From: an uncultured Aquimarina sp.
Lineage (GTDB): Bacteria; Bacteroidota; Bacteroidia; Flavobacteriales; Flavobacteriaceae
DNA: 64,000 nucleotides
Reading direction: 5' to 3'
Assembly (NCBI RefSeq): GCF_947500065.1
Contig: NZ_CANMQT010000007.1
Span: forward strand, 186,001-250,000
Position numbers and translations under genes: made by a program
In this document: positions 56,821 to 64,000 of the stretch, one piece after another
How positions within the stretch are numbered: the stretch's first letter is position 1
Layout: each line of letters opens with the position of its first letter
Notes under the pieces: generated by a model
What the model saw: only the letters and a program-made list of their open reading frames with translations
Database searches by the model: none
Told to the model about the DNA's origin: nothing

Positions 56821-56836
56821 TATCTTTGTAACTTTG
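56821..56836 (+). promoter_or_regulatory. Two adjacent TAnnTTTG elements before the TPR membrane protein gene
   Basis: TATCTTTG (56821-56828) and TAACTTTG (56829-56836) stand side by side, both matching the Bacteroidota -7 consensus, 10-18 bases before the ATG at 56847. Only one need be used. Confidence 0.6.
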
Positions 56837-56846
56837 GCAAAATCAT

Positions 56847-59153
56847 ATGACTACAGAAACTAAAAAAACTTTAATAAAAGATTTGTGGGAACGAAAGGTT
56901 CCTCAATATCTAGGTACTTATTTTGCATTGGGTTTTGGTCTTTTGCAATTTGTGGAATTTATTACAAATCGTTATAATTTAAGCGAATTTTGGGTAGATA
57001 AATATTTCTTGGTATGGCTCGCTCTAATACCGGCTATTGCAATAATAGCATATTTTAGTGGTCAACTAAATCCATCATCAAAGTCTAGAACCTTAAAATG
57101 GCCAAAATTATTAGTCATTGGAAATATAAGTATTGCTTTATTATTAGGAGCTTTATTATTTAATGGGGAAGCCATTGCCCAAAGCGAAGTTGTTGAGCTA
57201 ACTGACGAAGAAGGGAACGAAGTAAGGGCAGTAGTTCCATCACTGCATAAAGTAAAAACTATTGCATGTTTTCAGTTTGAAAATCTAACAGGTGATACAG
57301 AGCAAGATTGGTGGGGAGTTGCTTTTTCTAATTTACTGCAATTTAACTTAGACCAACGTCCAGAATTTTATGCTTATTCTGCGTATTCCTTGAATAGTTT
57401 TTATGATGTTGTAGGACTTACTTCTTTTACAGTTCCTAATGTGGGGATGCAAAGAGAGATAGCTCAAAAATCACGGAATGATTATTTTAGTAGGATTTCT
57501 TATACGAAAGAAGGAAACAAGTTTATATTTAAGGGTAATGTTTATAATACTAAAGATGCTAAAAGTATTATTAATATAAAAGCTGAAGATGAAGATCCTT
57601 ATGCTGCTATTGATAAGATCAAAGAACAAATTTTAGCTGATATACCAAATGCACTAAAGGATGCGGAAAACGAAATTAGTCTTCCAGCTTCAACTTTAAT
57701 TACTAGTGATCAAGAAGCTCTTAAGAACTTTACCTTATCTCGAATAGCATATTACAAAAATCCCGCAGGACTGAATGAAGTATTGAGCATAACAAAGAAA
57801 GCTGTTGAATTGGATCCAACTTGTTCGCAGTGTCATTATTATGTGGGAGATGTTTTATATGGATTGGGTAATAGAGATGAAGCTATTCTCTATATAAAAA
57901 AATCTATTAAATATGCGGCATCATTACCGGAACGAATGCAGTTCGGAGCAAAAGGAATACTGTACGCGATTACTAATAATATGGATGCTTATTTAAAACT
58001 TCAAGAATTACATAGAAAAATGTATCCATATGATTTCTTGCCTTATAACCGGTTACTTTCCTTATATAAATCAAAATATGGTATTGATCGCGCAAAGGAA
58101 TTGATTCAGGAAGCTATAGCCCATGGTAACTTAGAAAAAGGATTGCTAACCATGTACAGTTTACAATTGGAGAATGAAGAATATGATGAAGCTGTAAAAA
58201 CTTTAGATAGATTTATTAAAGAATTTCCTGATAGAGATCAGGACAAAGTAAAGTATGCAACAATCTATGAACGTCAGGGTAAGTTAAAAGAAGCTAGAGA
58301 AATATTACTAGAGGAAGAAACAATAGACCCTCTTAATACAGATATACAGAGACGACTTGCTTATTTGGATTACCGAGATTTGGATATTGTTAAAGCAACA
58401 GAAAGAGTAGAACAAGGTATAGAACAAGCAACTACACTTACGGATAGCCTGAGATTTTTTTCCTTAAAGATGCACTTTTTACGTATGTCTGGTCAAATAG
58501 AAAAAGCACTTAGTATTTTAGATACAGTAGAAAAGTATGAAGTTAGAAGAACTCCGGTAAACAGAGTGATTTCGTCCACTTTTACAGCAAAAGCTGATAT
58601 GTATCAATCCATTGGGAACTCAGAAAAAATACCAGATCTATTAGAAAATATAGCAAAGTATTCTCCAGAAAGTGTTTCTCGATATGCTTGCCAAGCAGCT
58701 TCAAGTGCAATACAAAGAGGTTTTGATTCCCAAATGGATAAGGAGAAATTTGCAGACTGCAATGAACATTACAAATCATATGGGGAAGGGTATAATAAGT
58801 ATTTTGACTTGATCGTAGCATATCAATCTCAAGATTATGATACTTGTTCTAAAATTCTTAAGGAAGATGATGGTAGAATTAAAGGAATGTTTTTTGAGAA
58901 ATATTTTTTAGCTAGTGTATATAACAAAATAGGTAACATAGAAAAAGTTAAAGAAATATTGCAAACTGCGATTGATCAAAAAGATGATGATGCAATATAT
59001 TATTATCAAATGGCAGCTCTTCTAGAAAAAGAAGATGCAAATGCTGCTAAAAAATATTTGAACATAGCTTTGCAGTTTTGGTCTAATGCCGACGATAATT
59101 TCATTCCATTACAAAGAGCTAATGAGTTAGCGCAACGATTAAATGTTTTATAA
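56847..59153 (+). CDS. Inner-membrane TPR protein with TolB/FlgO-like N-terminal domain
   Basis: A 768-residue protein. Three transmembrane helices near the N-terminus (about 20-38, 53-71 and 88-106) follow a short cytoplasmic start (KKTLIKDLWERKVPQYLGTYF). A periplasmic domain of the TolB or FlgO type comes next (about 120-280, VKTIACFQFENLTGDTEQDWWGVAFSNLLQFNL). A long TPR array fills the rest (about 295-765). The layout resembles TPR proteins linked to adenylate-cyclase-like families, but no cyclase domain is present. The role is unknown, possibly a scaffold or sensor. It is convergent with the S41 protease gene. Confidence 0.8.
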   Translation: MTTETKKTLIKDLWERKVPQYLGTYFALGFGLLQFVEFITNRYNLSEFWVDKYFLVWLALIPAIAIIAYFSGQLNPSSKSRTLKWPKLLVIGNISIALLLGALLFNGEAIAQSEVVELTDEEGNEVRAVVPSLHKVKTIACFQFENLTGDTEQDWWGVAFSNLLQFNLDQRPEFYAYSAYSLNSFYDVVGLTSFTVPNVGMQREIAQKSRNDYFSRISYTKEGNKFIFKGNVYNTKDAKSIINIKAEDEDPYAAIDKIKEQILADIPNALKDAENEISLPASTLITSDQEALKNFTLSRIAYYKNPAGLNEVLSITKKAVELDPTCSQCHYYVGDVLYGLGNRDEAILYIKKSIKYAASLPERMQFGAKGILYAITNNMDAYLKLQELHRKMYPYDFLPYNRLLSLYKSKYGIDRAKELIQEAIAHGNLEKGLLTMYSLQLENEEYDEAVKTLDRFIKEFPDRDQDKVKYATIYERQGKLKEAREILLEEETIDPLNTDIQRRLAYLDYRDLDIVKATERVEQGIEQATTLTDSLRFFSLKMHFLRMSGQIEKALSILDTVEKYEVRRTPVNRVISSTFTAKADMYQSIGNSEKIPDLLENIAKYSPESVSRYACQAASSAIQRGFDSQMDKEKFADCNEHYKSYGEGYNKYFDLIVAYQSQDYDTCSKILKEDDGRIKGMFFEKYFLASVYNKIGNIEKVKEILQTAIDQKDDDAIYYYQMAALLEKEDANAAKKYLNIALQFWSNADDNFIPLQRANELAQRLNVL

Positions 59154-59207
59154 ATTATAGATGATTTAGTCGACTTTATTCGCTGCGCATACTGGTTTTT
59201 TGTTTGA

Positions 59208-60566
59208 TTATTTATTTAGAACTTTTGTGAGTTCCATTGGAGAATCAATCCCTATAAGTTGAACGACATCTCCATTTTTGTCTAATACAAATTGAATTCT
59301 TTCTTTGATATCGCCTACTTTAAAGGTGTGGTTTTCTAATAGTGTTAATTCCATTTTACCTCCTTTAGCTCTCATTTGCCCATACAAAATGTTATTTTCT
59401 AAGGTAATAGTGATATGTATATTTCCTCCTTTATAGCTGCCTAGGTATTTAGAATAGACTTTTTGATCTATAGATCTATTGTTTTTTGGAATAGCAATAA
59501 AATCAATTAAATGATCGTAATTTGAAGGATGTATATTTCTTTTGTTGTTTTCTTTTGCATATTCTAACGCTAGTTTATATCCCACAGAGAAAGCTTGCAC
59601 GCTAGTCGCTGATATATGCGGAATAACTCCGGTTTTTTCAAAACTAGTTTTGGTTATCGCATTGATGGTTTCTTCACTAGATACTTGTACTGTAAATCGA
59701 TCATTTATCTTGTGAATTGATGCACCATTACCAGCTCCGGCGGTTGTCTCTCCAATGATAGTTGCTCTATCCAGATGTTTAAGCATATAAGCAAATGATT
59801 CTGCAGCGGATCCCGTATTAGCATTAACCAATACATATAATTTGGTATCTGGCAATTTGGTTCCTAATACATTAGGATCGGTAGAAACCCCATATGTATG
59901 GTTGTGTAATGTACATCGATAATCTGAAAGATGGATTGGAGTCTTACTATCAAAAAAATAACTGATGTAATAGGCAACCATTTCTTCAAAACCACCTCCA
60001 TTGTCTCGGACATCTACAATAAGTGCATCCGCATGTTTTAAGGATTCGATAGCAGTTGTTATGATTGGTTTTATGCTGTCTAGATATTGGTGTCGCGTAA
60101 AGTGTTTAACCTTTAGGTATCCTATATTTCCATCTAATACTTTAATTTCGTTTAACCCATAATTGGTCCAGATGCCTGTCTTATTTACTTGTATAGATGG
60201 AGAATCATTAGTGGAGATTTCTCTGGGAGATCTATATATCATATCCATATGTAAATCTCCATTAATTGCTCTTAGATCTTCACTAAGTGAATCAGATAAT
60301 ACTTGTGGATTCGTTATACCGGAATAGTGTCCATTCTTATTTTTGACATGGATACGATTTACAATCTGCTTAGCTATTGCTGGTTCTATGTAATACCGTT
60401 TTACGATTGTCGAAATAGAATCTACAATAGTGTTTAGTTCTTCTGCATGTACAGGTTTTATATTGTCTTGTTGAGCTGATACTTTAATTGATGTTAGAAG
60501 AATTGCTAATGTGGTAAATAATAAGGGTAAAGATTTAATCGTTTTTTTTATCGGATTGATGTTCAT
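59208..60566 (-). CDS. S41 family peptidase (C-terminal processing peptidase-like)
   Basis: A 452-residue exported protease. The signal peptide (about 1-31, ending IKVSAQ) is followed by an N-terminal helical domain (EELNTIVDSISTIVKRYYIEP, about 42-62) and the S41 core (about 130-345). The core has DALIVDVRDNGGG and catalytic Ser253 in NANTGSAAESFAYML; GETTAGAGNGAS is another family motif. No PDZ domain is apparent between the parts. A C-terminal beta domain (about 360-452) resembles those found in Bacteroidota tail-specific protease-like proteins. It lies 72 bases downstream of a cupin-AraC regulator on the same strand, which may control it. Confidence 0.9.
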   Translation of the reverse strand: MNINPIKKTIKSLPLLFTTLAILLTSIKVSAQQDNIKPVHAEELNTIVDSISTIVKRYYIEPAIAKQIVNRIHVKNKNGHYSGITNPQVLSDSLSEDLRAINGDLHMDMIYRSPREISTNDSPSIQVNKTGIWTNYGLNEIKVLDGNIGYLKVKHFTRHQYLDSIKPIITTAIESLKHADALIVDVRDNGGGFEEMVAYYISYFFDSKTPIHLSDYRCTLHNHTYGVSTDPNVLGTKLPDTKLYVLVNANTGSAAESFAYMLKHLDRATIIGETTAGAGNGASIHKINDRFTVQVSSEETINAITKTSFEKTGVIPHISATSVQAFSVGYKLALEYAKENNKRNIHPSNYDHLIDFIAIPKNNRSIDQKVYSKYLGSYKGGNIHITITLENNILYGQMRAKGGKMELTLLENHTFKVGDIKERIQFVLDKNGDVVQLIGIDSPMELTKVLNK

Positions 60567-60638
60567 AAAATTTGTTTTTTGATGGTGTAAAAGTACTCGT
60601 ACTTATGCATCAAAAATAGAATGTAATTAGCCTATTTC

Positions 60639-61433
60639 TTAAAACCTTCTGTAATCTTTAGGTAAGAATCCTGTAAGTTGTTTAAAGTTTCTAATAAAAT
60701 GACTTTGGTCAGTAAAACCGCAATAAAACGCAATTTCAGAAAGGGATAGAGAGGTATTTTTGATTAGATCAATACTTTTTTTGATTTTTAGCTTTCGTCG
60801 ATATTCCCCTAAATTACAATGAAAGTATTTTCTGAAATTTTTTGAGATGGTTACAGGATGAGCTCCAACTTGTAGTGCAATTTCTTGTAGGGATATTGTC
60901 TCATTCCAACTATCATGTAGTAATTGATTAAGCTGTTTTGCCCACATAGGTTGATAGGTGTTGATTTTTTGTTTTTGGTATGAAACTAATTCGAGTAACA
61001 ACGTCTGAAGATGCAGGTAATCATATTGATCTTCATAAAGCAGTTCTTTTTGCATTTTTAAGATCAAAGCTTTGGCATTCACATTGGTCAGAATTGCTTT
61101 TTTTATATCTTCTTCTGTGAGCCCATATTCTAGAAGGAAGGAACGTTCAATTTCTATATTTGCACTTTTTGAAACGGGTAATGGAGAGATCCATTTATGT
61201 CGCTCTTCTGAATGATAAAAAAATAGGCTCCCTTCTTTTTTACTATATATAGTTTGATGTTTGGTTTCTGCCTTTCCTCCTTCAAAAACAAAACAAATAT
61301 GAAGATTCTCATGATAGTGCCACTCAGGATTGTTTTTGTTTTCTGAATAGAGTGTATTAGTAATAGTACTGCCTTCTACTTGAGCACTATATATAATATC
61401 TCCGGTATATTCTCCTTTATTTAGGACTATCAT
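60639..61433 (-). CDS. AraC-family regulator with N-terminal cupin-like domain (copy 1)
   Basis: A 264-residue cytoplasmic regulator. The N-terminal beta-barrel (about 10-90, EWHYHENLHICFVFEGGKAETKH) has His residues as in a cupin sensor domain, and the C-terminal AraC-type domain (about 165-264) ends SEIAFYCGFTDQSHFIRNFKQLTGFLPKDYRRF. It is paralogous to the regulator at 63046-63864. Its target may be the downstream S41 protease. The ligand is unknown. Confidence 0.88.
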   Translation of the reverse strand: MIVLNKGEYTGDIIYSAQVEGSTITNTLYSENKNNPEWHYHENLHICFVFEGGKAETKHQTIYSKKEGSLFFYHSEERHKWISPLPVSKSANIEIERSFLLEYGLTEEDIKKAILTNVNAKALILKMQKELLYEDQYDYLHLQTLLLELVSYQKQKINTYQPMWAKQLNQLLHDSWNETISLQEIALQVGAHPVTISKNFRKYFHCNLGEYRRKLKIKKSIDLIKNTSLSLSEIAFYCGFTDQSHFIRNFKQLTGFLPKDYRRF

Positions 61434-61638
61434 CTTGCGTATCTTGCTAATTTGAATTCTCTAAAATATAGAAAACTATTCAAACCTATTTTTATTTTCC
61501 TAAATAGATGTTCTTTTAACAACTTAATGATGAATTTTCTTAGATCTATTTTCTGTAAAGTTTAAAAATATATGATGACTTGATGATTTAATACAAATAC
61601 GTATAGTTTATATGTTTTATGGTGTATAGTAGTCCTAA

Positions 61639-63000
61639 TTATTTACTTTTTTCTAGTAGTTCTTTAATAGTTCTCCACTCCTTATGCGCATGTAAATAGG
61701 AAAGTTCTTTATTATTGACTATTTGATTTCGATTATCCCATTTTCTCCAGATAAGAACTTTTAGAATTCTTAAGCTCTTCTGGTAAGAGATTTCATTGTT
61801 TAATGAAATAAGTTTTATAGAAGCCTGAAAAAGTTGTTCATTGCTTATATCTCCGTGAGCTCCAATTGCTTTAGATAAATATATGTGAGCAGAATCTATT
61901 GTTTTTAATCCTACAAAATGTTCAAACTTTTTATAATCTGTCTGAGCATTTTCATATGTATTTCGTAATTTCTTTTGAGCTTCTAATTTGGAAGGTACAT
62001 TGTATATAATGCCATGGTAAATTGCTTGAACTTCAATAGGCTCTGGAAGCCCTAATTCATAGCGTCTTTTGTTTACATTTTCAGGATCTTGTATTGGATA
62101 AGGAGTAGTTTCTTTCATGCTTGCGCCATAAGTTTGTTTTTGCCAAGTTTCTCTAGCAATTCTATCATTTAGTTCAGCATAATAGTTTGGGTCTGTATCA
62201 TTCTTTAGAAGTGATTGTTCAATTAATGATAAACAAGTTTCTTTGTAAAAAACATCAGGGTGATGTTGTGGGATTGCCCAAGCTAGTTTAGCTCCGTATT
62301 CTCCTACTAGTTTATATCCTGGCCAACCATGGATATTTACAATACTATCTAACTTACTTCTATTTATCTCCCATCTGTTTTCTACTTTTTTAAATAGATC
62401 ACGATATTCTTGTGCTGTAGCGTTGCTATCCAAAGTACTAATACTTTCTTCATATTTTTGTAACTCCTCTTGATCTTTACGATACATTACTTTTAGCTCT
62501 TTTAAAACTTCAGGGTTTTGAATAGATTTTAGATGTTCTTCATTTTTCAATTTTATTTTTTCTAAAATACTTTTCCATTTTAGATCCTTTTGTAAAGATG
62601 AAAATTCGGGAATAGAATTAAGTAATTCAGAATCTTTAAAGCCATTATCTGTAGCACTTTCAATAGAAAGTAATGCTTTTTTATTTTTATTGTTAGCCGT
62701 ATAGATCATTGCAGCCAATATGTAATTTTCTAAGTTCTTCTTAGGCATCAATTCCGTTGCTTCGTATATTTTATCCGCGGCAATTATACTGCGATTTTGA
62801 TTAAATTCCTGAAAGCCTTGGATCATGAGATTAACCCATTTCTTGTTAGTGTTTTCGCTTGTTTCACTAATTTTTTGCTGGATTTCACTTTTTTTGTTAT
62901 TGGTGCACCCGATGATTACTATAGTTAAACAAAAACTTAAGTACAATAATATTTGCTGTGTTCTTTGTTGATACATACTGAATAAGATATTTGAATACAA
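61639..63000 (-). CDS. DUF6624-like lipoprotein with helical repeats
   Basis: A 453-residue exported lipoprotein. The signal peptide ends TIVIIGC; an ATG at the ninth codon (62976) gives a shorter, equally good start. The N-terminal part (about 50-140) has TPR-like helices (YILAAMIYTANNKNKKALLSIESA). The middle (about 215-310) carries the DUF6624-type pattern: HGWPGYKLVGEYGAKLAWAIPQHH, then DPNYYAELNDRIARETWQKQTYG. The C-terminus is helical. The function is unknown. It lies directly downstream of a cupin-AraC regulator on the same strand. Confidence 0.78.
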   Translation of the reverse strand: MYSNILFSMYQQRTQQILLYLSFCLTIVIIGCTNNKKSEIQQKISETSENTNKKWVNLMIQGFQEFNQNRSIIAADKIYEATELMPKKNLENYILAAMIYTANNKNKKALLSIESATDNGFKDSELLNSIPEFSSLQKDLKWKSILEKIKLKNEEHLKSIQNPEVLKELKVMYRKDQEELQKYEESISTLDSNATAQEYRDLFKKVENRWEINRSKLDSIVNIHGWPGYKLVGEYGAKLAWAIPQHHPDVFYKETCLSLIEQSLLKNDTDPNYYAELNDRIARETWQKQTYGASMKETTPYPIQDPENVNKRRYELGLPEPIEVQAIYHGIIYNVPSKLEAQKKLRNTYENAQTDYKKFEHFVGLKTIDSAHIYLSKAIGAHGDISNEQLFQASIKLISLNNEISYQKSLRILKVLIWRKWDNRNQIVNNKELSYLHAHKEWRTIKELLEKSK

Positions 63001-63045
63001 AGAAACAATTCGTCGATAAACTAAAATAGAATGAAATTGGCGTTT

Positions 63046-63864
63046 TTAAACTTTACTATAATCTTTAGGAAGATATCCTATAATTGATTTAAAGACTCTA
63101 GTAAAATGGCTATGATCTGAAAAACCACATAAATATGCTATTTCAGTAATGGAATATTGGGAAGAACGCAAATAATTAAGAGAGCCGATTACTTTAAGTC
63201 GTCTCGTATATTCTCCATATGTATATTGAAAATATTTCCTGAAGTTTTTAGAAATTGTTGTAGGGTGGATATTACAAAGATGCGCTAATTCTGTAAGGCT
63301 TATGTTTTCATTCCATCGATCATTTAAGAGTTCTTCTACTGTTTTCATCCAATATGGAAATTTATTTATGTTTTTTAGATTAAAAGATTTTTCCATGAAT
63401 TCAAGAAACAACATTTCAACTGTAGAGGAAGATTGAGAATCACTATGTTCCAATTCACTCATTAAATTTATAAACGTTATTGGCGTGTTTTGATTTTGCT
63501 GAATAGCATATTCAATTTCCGATTCTTTATAATTATACTGTTTAAGAAATTTTTGTTCTAATTCTATACTAATATGTTTAGATGGAAAACTTTTGTAGAT
63601 ATTTTTATGTATTTCATGTGAGTTGTAAAAATTCGTTGAACCCGCATTTCTTGTTACAACTTTTCCTTTTCTAAATTCGATATTACTTCCATATAAAACA
63701 AAACTGATCATTGGGTTCTCATGAAAATGCCATATTCCTGTTTCTAAGGGTGTATTATATTCGGTTAATCCTATTAACAAGTTCCCATAATCACAGGTTT
63801 GATATTTTGGAGCCAAATAATCTCCTTTTTTAAGGGAAACATTTATATGCGTATTGCTGTTCAT
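63046..63864 (-). CDS. AraC-family regulator with N-terminal cupin-like domain (copy 2)
   Basis: A 272-residue regulator, paralogous to the one at 60639-61433. The cupin-like sensor half (about 20-100) contains GIWHFHENPMISFVLYGS, and the AraC-type double helix-turn-helix (about 170-272) ends TEIAYLCGFSDHSHFTRVFKSIIGYLPKDYSKV. It precedes the DUF6624-like lipoprotein gene by 45 bases and so probably forms an operon with it or controls it. The ligand is unknown. Confidence 0.88.
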   Translation of the reverse strand: MNSNTHINVSLKKGDYLAPKYQTCDYGNLLIGLTEYNTPLETGIWHFHENPMISFVLYGSNIEFRKGKVVTRNAGSTNFYNSHEIHKNIYKSFPSKHISIELEQKFLKQYNYKESEIEYAIQQNQNTPITFINLMSELEHSDSQSSSTVEMLFLEFMEKSFNLKNINKFPYWMKTVEELLNDRWNENISLTELAHLCNIHPTTISKNFRKYFQYTYGEYTRRLKVIGSLNYLRSSQYSITEIAYLCGFSDHSHFTRVFKSIIGYLPKDYSKV

Positions 63865-64000
63865 TTTTTGTAGCTATGCGAAACGTTAAAGATAACAAAC
63901 CTTGATGATCGAAATTACAAGCATATTTTGTTATATAATGCGTTTTTTTTGATACTTAATCTATCCCTATGTATTAATTCAAATTTTACTATTTACTTAA

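Overview
The window is AT-rich DNA from a marine-type member of Bacteroidota, most likely Flavobacteriaceae. The evidence is three SusC/SusD outer-membrane pairs, type IX secretion (T9SS) sorting domains on a secreted protease and an amylase, TAnnTTTG promoter elements, DUF5606, DUF349 and DUF368 proteins, and weak or absent Shine-Dalgarno sequences. An Aquimarina-like genus is a guess from general resemblance, not a search. I saw no rRNA, tRNA, CRISPR array, IS element or phage gene.

Layout. 1-4205: a truncated TonB-dependent receptor and three surface-glycan glycosyltransferases. 4278-10621: conserved housekeeping genes (dapD, ruvX, def, a DUF5606 gene, pyrG, yidC). 10690-18757: a fasciclin lipoprotein, a MORN-repeat protein, mnmA, a secreted subtilase overlapping a nitronate-monooxygenase-like gene, a GT1 glycosyltransferase and mazG. 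19046-42208: a nutrient-uptake island. 42480-54174: a methyltransferase, a DUF349 protein, an aroE/DUF368/DUF368 operon, a TPR protein, an aminotransferase, an OstA-like protein and an Ada-like repair protein. 54258-63864: small secreted proteins, a glyoxalase-fold protein, a transglutaminase-like lipoprotein, a TPR membrane protein, an S41 protease and two cupin-AraC regulators flanking a DUF6624-like lipoprotein.

The most interesting part is 19046-38527. Two tandem paralogous regulators (signal peptide, periplasmic TPR-like region, seven membrane segments, cytoplasmic AraC DNA-binding domain) precede three SusC/SusD units. Each susC-type gene follows a related leader of about 160-190 bases. 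The leader contains a GGTAAACC-type hairpin, a long imperfect stem whose arms co-vary between copies, and an invariant TTGAGTTAGCC placed 71-75 bases before the start codon with GTTAGCC in a small hairpin loop. The exact reverse complement, GGCTAACTCAA, lies at the start codon of both regulator genes, in two different reading frames. The block is therefore conserved as nucleic acid, not as protein. It could be a shared operator, a trans RNA-RNA pairing site between susC leaders and regulator mRNAs, or part of an antisense RNA. The third leader has an extra perfect 13-bp inverted repeat that crosses the main stem, so it could form a pseudoknot or switch between folds.

Functionally, the three SusC/SusD pairs should import oligosaccharides or related nutrients, and the convergent secreted GH13 amylase with three starch-binding-like modules points to alpha-glucan use. 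The two membrane regulators are the obvious candidates for sensing and switching these units. Whether all three pairs take alpha-glucans cannot be read from the sequence. All structures were found by eye and no folding or database search was run.
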